Shown: piece after piece, positions 35,489-43,398 of the stretch
How positions within the stretch are numbered: position 1 is the stretch's first letter
Layout of the letters: the number at the start of each line of letters is the position of its first letter
From: Elusimicrobiota bacterium
Lineage (GTDB): Bacteria > Elusimicrobiota > Elusimicrobia > UBA1565 > UBA9628
Assembly: GCA_003151975.1 (NCBI GenBank)
Contig: PLZD01000015.1
Coordinates: forward strand, 1 to 64,000
Reading direction: 5' to 3'
Length of the DNA stretch: 64,000 bases
Made by a program: the position numbers and the translations under genes
Notes under the pieces: generated by a model
What the model was told of the DNA's origin: nothing
What the model saw: only the letters and a program-made list of their open reading frames with translations
Databases searched by the model: none

Positions 35489-36238
35489 ATGGCTAAGAGC
35501 GATTGGTGGAAGACGCACTTCGGGCGCAAGTCCTTGGACGGCTACGGCCTCCCCAAAAAGACCGCCGATGAGGTCAAGGGCGCGGCGCGGATGCTGGGAC
35601 TGCGGCCAGGCGCGCAAGTGCTGGACCTTTGCTGCGGCGCGGGCCGCCACGCGCTGGGGCTGGCCGCGCTGGGCCACCGCGTCACGGGGCTCGACTGGTC
35701 CGCCGAACTGCTGGCGCGCGCCGGCGAGGAGGCCGCGCGCCAGGGCCTCGAGCTGGCCTTGATGCGCGGGGACATGCGCCGCTTGAAGTTCCGCGCGCGC
35801 TTCGACGCGATCGTGAATCTCTTTACTTCATTCGGCTACTTCGAGACCGACGAGGAAGACGCCGCGGTGCTGTCCGGCGTGCGGCGCGCGCTCAAGCCCG
35901 GCGGGAAGTTCCTCATCGACGTGCTCAACAAGGAATGGCTGATGCGGCATTTCACGCCGACGTTCTGGCAGAGAAATCCCGAAGGCGAAATGCTCCGCGC
36001 CTTCAATCGGCTGAGCTTCGATCCATTGACGAGCCGGCTGGACAACCGCCGCACACTCTATCTGCGCGGCGGCCGAACTCAGGAGGCCTTCCTGCGCTTC
36101 AAGGTCTACACCTTGCACGACCTAGCGCGGCTGATCGAGAACGCCGGGATGAAAGTCGAGCGGGCCTACGGGGGATTCGACGCCCGGCCCTACGGCCTCG
36201 ACACCTTCAGGACGATCGTCGTCGCGCGGCGCGCATAA
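35489..36238 (+). CDS. Class I SAM-dependent methyltransferase
   Basis: 249 aa from ATG 35489, just after a CATAAT -10 box; the longer frame from 35396 overlaps the divergent gene. The Rossmann motif I is VLDLCCGAGRHALGLAALG, motif II VTGLDWSAELL, then MRGDMRRLKFRARFDAIVNLFTSFGYF and KPGGKFLIDVLNKEW. The fold is that of small-molecule or ubiquinone-type methyltransferases. The substrate is not predictable. A 3' intergenic repeat begins right after its stop. Confidence 0.88.
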   Translation: MAKSDWWKTHFGRKSLDGYGLPKKTADEVKGAARMLGLRPGAQVLDLCCGAGRHALGLAALGHRVTGLDWSAELLARAGEEAARQGLELALMRGDMRRLKFRARFDAIVNLFTSFGYFETDEEDAAVLSGVRRALKPGGKFLIDVLNKEWLMRHFTPTFWQRNPEGEMLRAFNRLSFDPLTSRLDNRRTLYLRGGRTQEAFLRFKVYTLHDLARLIENAGMKVERAYGGFDARPYGLDTFRTIVVARRA

Positions 36239-36295
36239 ACCACCTCGTAAGAAATTCTAGCCCGCTTTTGTTCAGCCGCGCGTTCCACACCTGAG
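36236..36295 (+). repeat. Intergenic 3' repeat, copy A
   Basis: Starting at the stop codon: a CGCATAAACC-like end, then TCGTAAGAAATTCTAGCCCG, a T-run and GCCGCGCGTT. Nearly the same string follows the gene ending at 38669 (copy B), and a shorter version lies on the minus strand at 43023-43057. The core shared by all is CGYAAGAAATTCYAGCCC. All three lie just downstream of a gene in the same orientation. Confidence 0.55.
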
Positions 36296-36349
36296 AGTTT
36301 CCCCCCAAAACCGCGCGCAGTCAAGGCCTGATCAAGCTATAATCGCTGG

Positions 36350-36415
36350 GTGAACGATCAAATCCCCGTTCCGGGGATGGCCCTGGCTTCGCCAGGACCA
36401 ACGCCGCCGCGCTCA
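36350..36415 (+). pseudogene. Orphan leaderless start interrupted by the IS91-type element
   Basis: TATAAT (36338-36343) is followed after 6 nt by GTG AAC GAT CAA..., the typical leaderless layout here, but the frame soon runs into DNA antisense to the transposase. GAAC (36352-36355), the known IS91-family target tetranucleotide, sits at the GTG. Two hairpins follow (ATCCCC/GGGGAT near 36361-36377; CCTGGC/GCCAGG near 36381-36395). The reading is that an IS91-like element landed on GAAC and destroyed a gene at codon 2. The lost gene cannot be identified. Confidence 0.35.
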
Positions 36416-37603
36416 CGAGCTCAATCCTCGCTCGGAGCCTGCTCCTGGCCGTCCCAGTCGTCGAGGCCGGCTTCAAGCTGCCCGCCCTCGTCAAAACTTA
36501 TTCCCGGAGGCGCCCTCGATGGCTTCGTCTTTGGAAAATCCGCCGGCATCCCCAGATGCACCAGCACTCGCCCTACTTCGTGGTCATCCTCAATCGAGGC
36601 AATGGCCTTCATCGTCCCGCCGCAGGATGGACAGGAAATTGGGTTGATCTCGAACACGCGGCGCATGCACGCCGCCCAGGATTTCGCTCCCCCTCCCGCC
36701 TTCCGCTCGGGCCGCAGAACGCCTTCTTCAGCCGCAAGTACGCCGGAAACGGCCATGCCGCCGCACAATTCTGGAAAATTAGTCTTCTCCCGCGCCGCCC
36801 TGGTCACAGCCTGCCGCAACGGTGAGCGCGGCGCCAACGCGCCGAAGTAGCGCACTAAGTGAATCCGCGCGGGCGGGATGAGCCGCGCGAACTTGGCTAA
36901 GAACTCGGCCGGGGTCCATTCTAGAGGCATCTGCTTGCCGTCCTCGCCAGGAAGCGGCCAGCCTTTCTTAAAATAGTAACGGACCTTCTGAATATCCTGG
37001 CGATAAACCATTCTTTTTATCGACAACGCCGGCCTCATAACATAGCGCAGCAAACGCTCGAGAGCAGGTCGGTCGTCGTACTCGATGCGCACGGACGCGT
37101 CCAAAGAAAATCCTCCCAGCGGCCTTGCAGCAAGTTCCTCAAAGGCCTCGATCGGAATTGCTCGCATTCTTCGCATTCTCAACAAAATTTTCCGGCGTAT
37201 CAACCGGCTCAGCTTCGCGATCTCTTCCGGCCCGAGCACAGGCGCCGGCGTGAATCTCAAAATCCCATTCTCCAGACCGAAGACGCCGTCCGAGACGACC
37301 GCGTGGATATGCACATGCAGATTGACCTTCGAGCCGAAGCGCTGCATCACGTGAATCTGCGCGGGAGCCGAGTCTTCAGGTGCCTTTGTTCTCTCCTGGT
37401 AAAATTTCGTCAACTGCTCGCCCAAAATGCGGCTCATTTCACTTGGAGGCCGCTTGTCGCGGTGAACGAAGTAGCGCAGGCGCTTCGGGATGACCAGCAC
37501 CCATTGCCGGTACGGGACTTCCGGCAGAAGCGCCTCGGCCGCGCGTGAACTTTCCACGACCGCGCGCTTGAAATCACACGAGGGGCACGACAATCTCTAG
37601 GGG
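36356..37603 (-). mobile_element. IS91/IS801-type rolling-circle insertion sequence, 5'-truncated
   Basis: Contains the transposase 36421-37593. The presumed oriIS end (low coordinates) has two small hairpins abutting GAAC at 36352-36355, as expected for this family. The other end is lost: the reading frame upstream of the transposase N-terminus meets a TAG at the boundary with the 23-bp element (copy 3, 37600-37627). Confidence 0.55.
36421..37593 (-). pseudogene. IS91-family HUH transposase missing its N-terminus
   Basis: The remaining 390 codons begin with TTG at SCPSCDFKRAVVES. In intact relatives this is the second half of an N-terminal zinc ribbon preceded by about 60 residues, here absent: the upstream frame is stopped by TAG (37599-37601, minus). 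Downstream motifs are intact: PYRQWVLVIPKRLRYF, the HUH motif LHVHIHAVVSDGVF, LLRYVMRPALSIKRMVY, and a C-terminal zinc ribbon (CPSCGGTMKAIASIED). The protein would perform rolling-circle transposition using catalytic tyrosine(s). Loss of the zinc ribbon probably inactivates it. Confidence 0.8.
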
Positions 37604-37640
37604 GTCAATCGTATACACTTCAGGGGCTATTAGGCCCTTG
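37600..37640 (+). repeat. Copy 3 of the 23-bp dispersed element
   Basis: G5 (37600-37604) then the core 37605-37627, starting TCAATCGTAT and ending AGGGGC, 19/23 identical to copy 1. A stem AGGGGC/GGCCCTT follows. The core ends 37 nt before ATG 37665, the same spacing as copy 1. The GAGTGGAAC arm is absent here because the transposase remnant abuts the G-run. Confidence 0.6.
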
Positions 37641-37664
37641 CCGCTAAAACGGAGGGAGGGTATA

Positions 37665-38012
37665 ATGGAAGACGAAATGAAGCGCGAACTCAATTCACTC
37701 AAGCAAGCCGTCGCGGATTTAGCCAAGGTCACTCACGCCGGGTTCTCCGAGAACAGGGCGGCTCTTCGCGGCGTCGCCATCAAGGTCGCCAAACTGGAAG
37801 CCGGCATGGCCGAGGTCAAGGAGACGATGGCCCCGAAGGACGCCATGACCTCCATGTTCAAGCGCCTCACAGACAAGATCGACGGCTTTCTGACGGTGAT
37901 CGAAGTCGCCAGAAACGATCGGACGGTTTCAGACCAATCCTTTGATCTGCTCAGAAACCGGATCGACGATCACGACCGCCGTCTTTCTCGCCTCGAAAAA
38001 AAGCCTGCTTAG
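37665..38012 (+). CDS. Coiled-coil protein of unknown function (115 aa)
   Basis: ATG 37665 is preceded by the strong purine tract GGAGGGAGGG; a TATAAT string overlapping the ATG is therefore probably not its promoter. The whole protein is amphipathic helix with heptads (ELNSLKQAVADLAKVT; VAIKVAKLEAGMAEVKETM; FDLLRNRIDDHDRRLSRLEKK). No transmembrane segment or catalytic motif is present. It resembles the many small coiled-coil ORFs of mobile elements. It shares N-terminal pattern and upstream element with the 49-aa ORF at 1062. Confidence 0.6.
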   Translation: MEDEMKRELNSLKQAVADLAKVTHAGFSENRAALRGVAIKVAKLEAGMAEVKETMAPKDAMTSMFKRLTDKIDGFLTVIEVARNDRTVSDQSFDLLRNRIDDHDRRLSRLEKKPA

Positions 38013-38084
38013 GCCAGACCTGCGACATCGACGCCCCCAAATAAAGAGCTTGAATCCGTAACATCTTGGGGCTACACTTACAGC

Positions 38085-38669
38085 ATGATCCTCGGCGTGA
38101 TCCTGCTCGTCGGCGGAACGGCTTTCGCGAGCCCTCAACCCAGGATCGCTGACCGGCATTCCGAGGATACCCTGCGGGTCATGCTTTTGAAGCTGCGCCG
38201 GCATCACGCTTGGGAAACCCGCGAGGCCATCATGGGAAGCCCCGACGATCTGCGGGACGCCGTCAACGACGAGACGGGCGCCGCCAGGCAAACGCTCGCC
38301 GACCGCCTTCCCGGGATGTCGCCGGATCCTTTCGACATCTGCCGCAATCTAGCGAATTGTCCCCAAGCGCCGCAATCATTGCACGTCGAGGACGACACGA
38401 CCATCGACGACGCTTTTCTCGCGCTGGCGCGGCCGTGGTTCAATCTGCAGAAAGCGCGCGGCAAGGCGGTCGTTTTGACGGTCGATCCGGGCATCGGCGT
38501 GCGGCTGACTCTCGAGGATTTCCCGGGCCTGCCGTTCGTGACGCTGGAAGCCTCGCCGGCGCCGACCGGCGGTTTCGACGTGGCGCTCGACGACGGCCCC
38601 GAGGCCGCGAAGGCTTACGCCGCCGAGCGCGCGGCCGTCTTGCCGGCCGGGCCGCTCACCGCGCGTTGA
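38085..38669 (+). CDS. Exported protein of unknown function
   Basis: 194 aa; ATG 38085 lies exactly 6 nt after TACACT (38073-38078), a leaderless arrangement. A short signal peptide (ILGVILLVGGTAFA) is followed by a helical segment (RVMLLKLRRHHAWETREAIMGS) and two Cys in FDICRNLANCPQAP. The C-terminal part is beta-rich (KAVVLTVDPGIGVRLTLEDFPGLPFVTLEASP). No family is recognised. It lies directly upstream of a secreted metallopeptidase in the same orientation but has its own promoter. Confidence 0.65.
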   Translation: MILGVILLVGGTAFASPQPRIADRHSEDTLRVMLLKLRRHHAWETREAIMGSPDDLRDAVNDETGAARQTLADRLPGMSPDPFDICRNLANCPQAPQSLHVEDDTTIDDAFLALARPWFNLQKARGKAVVLTVDPGIGVRLTLEDFPGLPFVTLEASPAPTGGFDVALDDGPEAAKAYAAERAAVLPAGPLTAR

Positions 38670-38681
38670 GCCCGGCCGCAT

Positions 38682-38740
38682 AAACCTCGCAAGAAATTCT
38701 AGCCCGCTTTTTTTCGGCCGCGCGTTCGCACGATTGCGCT
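38682..38740 (+). repeat. Intergenic 3' repeat, copy B
   Basis: CATAAACCTCGCAAGAAATT, then CTAGCCCGC, a T7 run and CGGCCGCGCGTTCGCAC, following the gene ending at 38669. It matches copy A (36236-36295) almost throughout, apart from a small indel. It has no strong hairpin, so it is not a classic terminator. Confidence 0.55.
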
Positions 38741-38741
38741 C

Positions 38742-38770
38742 TTGACTCCCGGGGGTTGCGGCCCTATACT
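38742..38770 (+). promoter_or_regulatory. Promoter of the secreted metallopeptidase
   Basis: TTGACT (38742-38747), exactly 17 bp, TATACT (38765-38770); the start codon is 23 nt downstream. Confidence 0.6.
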
Positions 38771-38793
38771 CACGAGACGGGCAAGCCCCTCCC

Positions 38794-39726
38794 ATGCAAC
38801 CCTGGCTGTTGGTCCTCGTGGCCGCGTTCGGTTCCATCCCGGCTTGCGCCGCGGATTCCGACCCATCCCGAGCGGACGTCAAAGCGCTCATCGATCGCAT
38901 GAAGACCGACGGGGCCTCCATCCCGGCGGCCAGCCCCTCCGCTGGGACGCCCGCGCCCCTCGCGTGCCCGGACTGCTCGGTATTGCCCGTCGTCCTGGTC
39001 GCCTCCGATCTCTCCGAAGCGGCGGCAAGCGACGGCGTCGCAAAATTCGTGACGGCCCTCAAGTTCGTCCAAGCGTGGTATCTGTCTCAAACGGGCAAGA
39101 CATTCGCCATCCTGCCCGCGGAGACGGCGGCCTCGAACCTGACCGCGGGGCGATGGATCGCCCTATCGTGCCTGACCGCCACGCCGGACGAAAGAACGCA
39201 CAACCCTCCTTGCGACCAGAGGCATTTCAACAACGGGCGCCCCCAGTCGCGCTACGGCTACTATCAAGAGGTTGAACAGGAGTTCAAGGCGAAGCATCCG
39301 GGCAACGACGATCAAAAACGCCGCTTCATCATCGCGGTTTTCGCGGGAGACCAGCCGAACGTCTGGCTCGGAGCCGCCGACGGACAAGCCTACGCCGTCG
39401 CCGCTCCGCGCAGCACGAGCGTCTCGTGCCCCGCCTTCAAGGACGACCCCTCGGGCGCCGACCCGCTATGCCGGGATTCCGTTTACGGGATAGCGCACGA
39501 GCTCGGCCATTCCTTCGGGTTGATTCACAGCTGCGAGCAGAATCTCTACCCGAAGGTCGGCTGCGAAAACTCCTTCATGCAGGCCAAGCATCCGCCCGGA
39601 ATGGTCATGCTCGACGGCGAAAGGGAACTCCTGCTGAAGAATGAATTCATCCATCTCACCACCCTCGACGAGAACCCGCGGCGAACAACAATCCCGGCAT
39701 CAAGTAGAACGGAATTTGGACTTTAG
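38794..39726 (+). CDS. Secreted zinc metallopeptidase (HExxHxxxxxH)
   Basis: 310 aa with signal peptide (WLLVLVAAFGSIPACA). The extended zinc motif AHELGHSFGLIHSC gives His235, Glu236, His239 and His245, typical of metzincin-like peptidases; a Met-turn candidate lies in FMQAKHPPGMVML. Several Cys pairs (CPDCS, SCLTATPDERTHNPPC, SCPAFKDDPSGADPLC, CEQ...GC) point to disulfides in an extracytoplasmic protein. The substrate is unknown. The tail after residue 290 looks disordered. Confidence 0.85.
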   Translation: MQPWLLVLVAAFGSIPACAADSDPSRADVKALIDRMKTDGASIPAASPSAGTPAPLACPDCSVLPVVLVASDLSEAAASDGVAKFVTALKFVQAWYLSQTGKTFAILPAETAASNLTAGRWIALSCLTATPDERTHNPPCDQRHFNNGRPQSRYGYYQEVEQEFKAKHPGNDDQKRRFIIAVFAGDQPNVWLGAADGQAYAVAAPRSTSVSCPAFKDDPSGADPLCRDSVYGIAHELGHSFGLIHSCEQNLYPKVGCENSFMQAKHPPGMVMLDGERELLLKNEFIHLTTLDENPRRTTIPASSRTEFGL

Positions 39727-39754
39727 ATTCTCGTCGAGCGTCCGGCCGAGCCGG

Positions 39755-40687
39755 TCAAAAGCCGTAGGTCAGCGAGAGTCGATGGGCCTGCCCCGCCCCG
39801 CCGAGCGGGATGAAGGCGTAGTCCACGGAGCACGCATTGAGGCCGATGCCCACGCCGACGGAGAGGCCTGTGAAACCGTCGATGCTTCCCACGCTCTGCG
39901 AGTTGAAGCCCGCCCGACCCGCGAAAGACCAGGCGCCGGTGCCGCGCACCCGATATTCCGTCCCCAGCGCGATATAGGGGCGGTCGTTGACGGGCAGGCC
40001 GAGGTCCGCCGAGACGAGCAGGCGTTCCGCGGCTTGATAGACGCCGCCGAGCCGAGCCGCGAGCGGCAGGGGCTCGGCCGCTTGGTCGTAGCGCAATTTC
40101 CCGCCGAGATTGGTCAGAGTCAGCGCGAACTTGAGGCGCTTGTCGCGGAACGCGGGCGTGAGTATGCCGGCGTCGACGGCTCCGGTCTCCGCGGTATCAA
40201 CGATCCGTGATCGTATGAGCTTGACTCCGAGTCCCGCCGAGTACCCGTCGAGCAAGCCGGACGGCTTGTAGGCGAAACCGAGCGTGGCCGCGAGGTCGTA
40301 GGGAGCGAGGCTGCCGGCGTCGTTGCCCGCGGCATCGGTCTGAGCGATGCCGCCCGCCGAGAAATACTGCACCCCCGCCCCGAAGGCCGCGCGTTCGCCC
40401 AAACGCTGGCCGTAGTACGCGGCGTCGAAGTAGCTCGCGTTGAGGGCGGGCGCGTGCATGAGCGTGACGGAAAGCGTCTTGATTTGCGTGAGCGCGGCGG
40501 GGTTCCAGTACAGCGCGGTCGAATCGTCGGCCGCGGCGCTGTACGCCTCCCCCATGGCGATGGCGCGCGCGCCCACGCCGAACTCGAGAAGCGGCGCCGC
40601 GGTCGTCCCCCTGCCGGAAGCGCCGAAAACCGCGGCGCCGGCGGGAGCCGCGAACAGGCAGAGGACGGCGGCCATGCGCGCCCTCAT
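39755..40687 (-). CDS. PorV/PorQ-family outer-membrane beta-barrel protein
   Basis: 310 aa from ATG 40687, overlapping the upstream stop by ATGA. A signal peptide is followed by GVGARAIAMGEAYSAAADDSTALYWNPAAL, the family signature of PorV/PorQ (FadL-like barrels). Alternating beta strands run to the C-terminal SLTYGF, a typical barrel end with terminal Phe. PorV is the outer-membrane shuttle of the type IX secretion system; PorV-like proteins also occur in Elusimicrobiota and Ignavibacteria. It is the last gene of a three-gene set with a sorting-domain protein and a collagen-like protein. Confidence 0.87.
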   Translation of the reverse strand: MRARMAAVLCLFAAPAGAAVFGASGRGTTAAPLLEFGVGARAIAMGEAYSAAADDSTALYWNPAALTQIKTLSVTLMHAPALNASYFDAAYYGQRLGERAAFGAGVQYFSAGGIAQTDAAGNDAGSLAPYDLAATLGFAYKPSGLLDGYSAGLGVKLIRSRIVDTAETGAVDAGILTPAFRDKRLKFALTLTNLGGKLRYDQAAEPLPLAARLGGVYQAAERLLVSADLGLPVNDRPYIALGTEYRVRGTGAWSFAGRAGFNSQSVGSIDGFTGLSVGVGIGLNACSVDYAFIPLGGAGQAHRLSLTYGF

Positions 40688-41616
40688 CGCTCGATCGCGA
40701 CCGTGAGCGAGCGCGCTTCCCCGGCGGCCTTCGCGATCACGAAATAAACGCCGCTGACGGCCGCGGCGCCGGCTTGGTTCGTGCCGTCCCAAGATGACGC
40801 CCCCGAGGCGTCGGCCGACAACTCCTTGATCATCACATTCTTCATCGTGTAGATCTGAATCCGGGAATTCGCCGGCAAGCCGTTGAACGTCATGGCGGTT
40901 TGGCCGTGCGCGGGCCGCAAAGGGTTCGGGAAGGCCTTGACGGAAGTAGCCGCGCTCGACGTTGGCGGAAACATCAGCTGGAAAAGCGAGAAATCGGGCG
41001 CCTGAGCCCTGACGGTCCGATTGGACGAGTCCACCGTGGAGGCGAGCGTAACCCAGGCGTTTTGCGCGGGATCGAAGTGGGCTACGATGAACTTATCCGG
41101 GACCAGGCCGGAGGTGTTGACGCCGGCGTACGAGATGTTCAGCGTGACCAGCGTCGACGGCTGGAAGGCGGAGTAGATAAGGATCGCCGTGGTGGGAACG
41201 GCGGAAAGAGCCGCGCCCCCGTCGGGCACCCCGACGGGTATCTGGAGGGTGACGATGGTTCCGGCCGGCAGGCTGTCGGCGGGCAAAGTGAGGGTCGCAA
41301 GACCCGCCGGCGTCGCGAGGGTCAGGGCCGACGGCTGCCCGGCGGCCGTCGTCGCGGTATTCGAAAATCCGGACAGGAAACCGAAAAAGCCGCTGTGTAT
41401 CGCGTGGGGTCCGGCCATGATCACGGCGGCGCCCGTCTGCGGCGCCGAAAAGATCATGGCCTGGCTCCCCGCCGACATGCCGTTGGAGCCGGCGGAGCCT
41501 TGGAAGCTCGGAGAGATGATCGCTTGCGCATTAAGCGGCAACGCGCGGCCGCACAGAAGGAACGCGAAAAGGATTCTTGCCGCCCGCATTCGTGAGTCGT
41601 CGCTAGATCGAGCCAT
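40684..41616 (-). CDS. Exported protein with C-terminal FlgD/T9SS-like sorting domain
   Basis: 310 aa. AGAGAAAGA precedes ATG 41616; ATG 41589 is an alternative that opens the signal peptide directly. After the signal peptide come low-complexity Ser/Gly/Ala regions and a beta-sandwich (GTIVTLQIPVGVPDGGAALSAVPTTAILIYS). The C-terminal 85 residues (VKAFPNPLRPAHGQTAMTF, GLPANSRIQIYTMKNVMIKEL, GASSWDGTNQAGAAAVSGVYFVIA) match the FlgD-Ig-like / T9SS type A sorting domain. It is probably delivered to the cell surface. It is flanked by collagen-like and PorV-like genes in one operon. Confidence 0.8.
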   Translation of the reverse strand: MARSSDDSRMRAARILFAFLLCGRALPLNAQAIISPSFQGSAGSNGMSAGSQAMIFSAPQTGAAVIMAGPHAIHSGFFGFLSGFSNTATTAAGQPSALTLATPAGLATLTLPADSLPAGTIVTLQIPVGVPDGGAALSAVPTTAILIYSAFQPSTLVTLNISYAGVNTSGLVPDKFIVAHFDPAQNAWVTLASTVDSSNRTVRAQAPDFSLFQLMFPPTSSAATSVKAFPNPLRPAHGQTAMTFNGLPANSRIQIYTMKNVMIKELSADASGASSWDGTNQAGAAAVSGVYFVIAKAAGEARSLTVAIER

Positions 41617-41623
41617 TCTTTCT

Positions 41624-42901
41624 CTATTGGATCTGTTTGATCAGGATGGAGGCTGAGACCGCTTTGGCTCCGCCGGCGGACGGCGTCAAGGTCAAGGCCG
41701 TCGCGTTGACGGCCGGATTGCGAACGCTCAGATGAGAGTTCAAAGCGGTCGTCACGATCAGTACATGATTGGAGATCTGAGACGTCGCCGCGGCGCGCCC
41801 TGCCGCGGAGTGGGCCAGTTCGACGGGCCCGCTGCCGCTGTCGAGCCCGAGCACGAGCTGGCCGGGCTCGGCGATGCTCGCCTGCCATGAGACCTCGTAG
41901 GTCCCGATCGCCGGCAGGGTGAAGTCGCTGGCGCTGAAACGGGTGATCCCGCTGGCCGCGCCGTTCTGAGGAAAGCTCACCGCGGTCCCAACGCCGATCG
42001 TCGCGGCGTTGTCGCCCGGCATGAGGGCGTAGAAATAGCCGAACGCGAGAAGTCCCGATGCCCCCGCCGGACCAGCCCCGCCCGCCGGACCTGCCGGACC
42101 GGCCGCGCCCGCCGGCCCCGCCGGACCTGCCGGACCAGCCCCGCCCGCGGGACCTGCCGGACCTGCCAGACCAGTCCCTCCCGCCGGCCCCGCCGAACCT
42201 GCCGGACCGGTGCCGCCCGCCGGACCTGCCGCACCGGCCGCACCAGTCCCACCGGCCGGACCTGCCGGACCAGCCACTCCCGCCGGACCCGCCGGGCCAT
42301 CCGCGCCCGCTGGCCCCGCCGGACCTTGAAGTCCGGACGGAACGCCGGTGAGATTTGAACCGTCCAAGACCGGCAGCTTGCCCGTTCCGTCGAGCTTCAC
42401 CAACCGATTGGCGACATTGAAGGCGTTGCCCTGCAAAGTCACGCTCGACGAGTCGAGAGAGGTCGAGGCCGCGTAGCCGGCGGAGCTCGCATAGAGGGCG
42501 AAAATCCCCGAACCGATCGGCTCGTGGGGCGTGAGCGTCACGCCGGAGACGCAGACATCGATCGTGAAGGCGACGGCCGGCGCCCCCCAGTTGATGCCGG
42601 AGAAGACGGGATCCTGCGTGATTTGATCGGCCTGCAGTCCGAGCTTATAGGCGAAGATGCCGTTGCTCGCCGCGACGCTCTGCGCTCCCGAGGTCCAAAA
42701 CAAGGTGGTCCCGTTCGCGGCCGCCCCGCAGGCGACGGCGGCCCCGTTGGTGATCCGCAGTTCCATCGCCACCGCCCCGGTCGGCGCCACGCCGTTGTTC
42801 GAGTAGCGCCCTTGATAAAGGAGGAACTGCGGGAAGGCGCGGGCGGCGCCCGCGGTAGAGACCATCAGAATGAACGCAAAACAGAATTTTCGGATGTACA
42901 T
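41624..42901 (-). CDS. Exported collagen-like (Gly-X-Y) repeat protein
   Basis: 425 aa; TGGAGGAAA precedes the ATG. A signal peptide is followed by a beta-rich N-domain ([28 protein letters not shown]) and a short stalk ([19 protein letters not shown]). About 33 uninterrupted Gly-X-Y triplets follow ([18 protein letters not shown]...), mostly GPA/GPA-like. The C-terminal ~145 residues ([28 protein letters not shown] ... SILIKQI) resemble the BclA/C1q-like trimerising head of bacterial exosporium collagens. It should form a trimeric surface fibre. It is the first gene of the operon with the sorting-domain and PorV-like proteins. Confidence 0.85.
   Translation of the reverse strand: MYIRKFCFAFILMVSTAGAARAFPQFLLYQGRYSNNGVAPTGAVAMELRITNGAAVACGAAANGTTLFWTSGAQSVAASNGIFAYKLGLQADQITQDPVFSGINWGAPAVAFTIDVCVSGVTLTPHEPIGSGIFALYASSAGYAASTSLDSSSVTLQGNAFNVANRLVKLDGTGKLPVLDGSNLTGVPSGLQGPAGPAGADGPAGPAGVAGPAGPAGGTGAAGAAGPAGGTGPAGSAGPAGGTGLAGPAGPAGGAGPAGPAGPAGAAGPAGPAGGAGPAGASGLLAFGYFYALMPGDNAATIGVGTAVSFPQNGAASGITRFSASDFTLPAIGTYEVSWQASIAEPGQLVLGLDSGSGPVELAHSAAGRAAATSQISNHVLIVTTALNSHLSVRNPAVNATALTLTPSAGGAKAVSASILIKQIQ
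42050..42335 (-). repeat. Collagen-coding tandem DNA repeat
   Basis: About 33 consecutive 9-bp units of GGN-CCN/GCN type encoding Gly-X-Y triplets, organised in larger imperfect units such as [12 protein letters not shown]. Near-identical units make copy-number change by slippage likely, so fibre length may vary between strains. Confidence 0.75.
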
Positions 42902-43022
42902 TTTCCTCCAATCAATCGCCGGCGCGCCTCCCTATTAGGGTACAGCGGATCGACGATCTAGAAAATGCGGAGTAACACGCGGCTCTGATGGGGTTATTAC
43001 GGAGCGGCCGCGCGGCGCGCGA

Positions 43023-43057
43023 ATGATAGAGGGCTGGAATTTCTTACGCGGTTAGTA
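43023..43057 (-). repeat. Intergenic 3' repeat, copy C
   Basis: On the minus strand, CATACTAACCGCGTAAGAAATT is followed by CCAGCCC, downstream of the gene ending at 43105. It shares the core CGYAAGAAATTCYAGCCC with copies A and B. Confidence 0.45.
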
Positions 43058-43104
43058 TGAAGCGCTTGGGCTGCGGTCTTTTCAGGCAGCGGCCAAGCCA
43101 GCCG

Positions 43105-43398
43105 TCAGCGCTTCTTGGCGAGCCGGTTGAGAAGCGCCTGGAGGGTGCGCGGGCGACGCTTCTTTTGAGGCGCGTTCCCCTTGCTCGCGGCGCGGGCCGC
43201 GGCGCGGAAATCGACAGCCTCGTCGTGGTCGGCCAGCGAGAAATGCTTGCCGAACTTGAACCGCGAGACGGCGCCGGTCTTGTCCTTCAAGTCGATGCGG
43301 TCGCCGGAGACGCTCATCACGACTCCGAGCTCCCCGTTAAGCGCGTTGCGCAGCACGGCGAACACTTTAACCTGGCTCAGTTTAAGTTCGTCGTTCAT
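43105..43398 (-). CDS. Small basic protein of unknown function
   Basis: 97 aa, joined to the adenosine-deaminase-like gene by an ATGA overlap. The N-terminal 55 residues form beta strands (VVMSVSGDRIDLKDKTGAVSRFKFGKHFSLADHDEAVDF) that look like a small SH3/KOW-type barrel. The C-terminal 35 residues are strongly basic (KGNAPQKKRRPRTLQALLNRLAKKR), consistent with RNA or DNA binding. No family is recognised; coupling to the deaminase suggests joint expression. Confidence 0.65.
   Translation of the reverse strand: MNDELKLSQVKVFAVLRNALNGELGVVMSVSGDRIDLKDKTGAVSRFKFGKHFSLADHDEAVDFRAAARAASKGNAPQKKRRPRTLQALLNRLAKKR

Noticed and set aside
36350-36850. 166-codon plus-strand frame starting MNDQIPVPG
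   Set aside because: Beyond the first ~15 codons it runs antisense to the transposase and is Ser/Pro/Arg-rich, so no intact protein is supported; only the start is noted as a possible interrupted gene.
37661-37666. TATAAT overlapping ATG 37665 as a promoter
   Set aside because: It overlaps the start codon and a strong purine-rich ribosome-binding site precedes it, so the promoter must lie further upstream.
42050-42335. Short tandem repeats that could look like a CRISPR array
   Set aside because: The units are 9-bp Gly-X-Y codons without spacers and lie inside an open reading frame.
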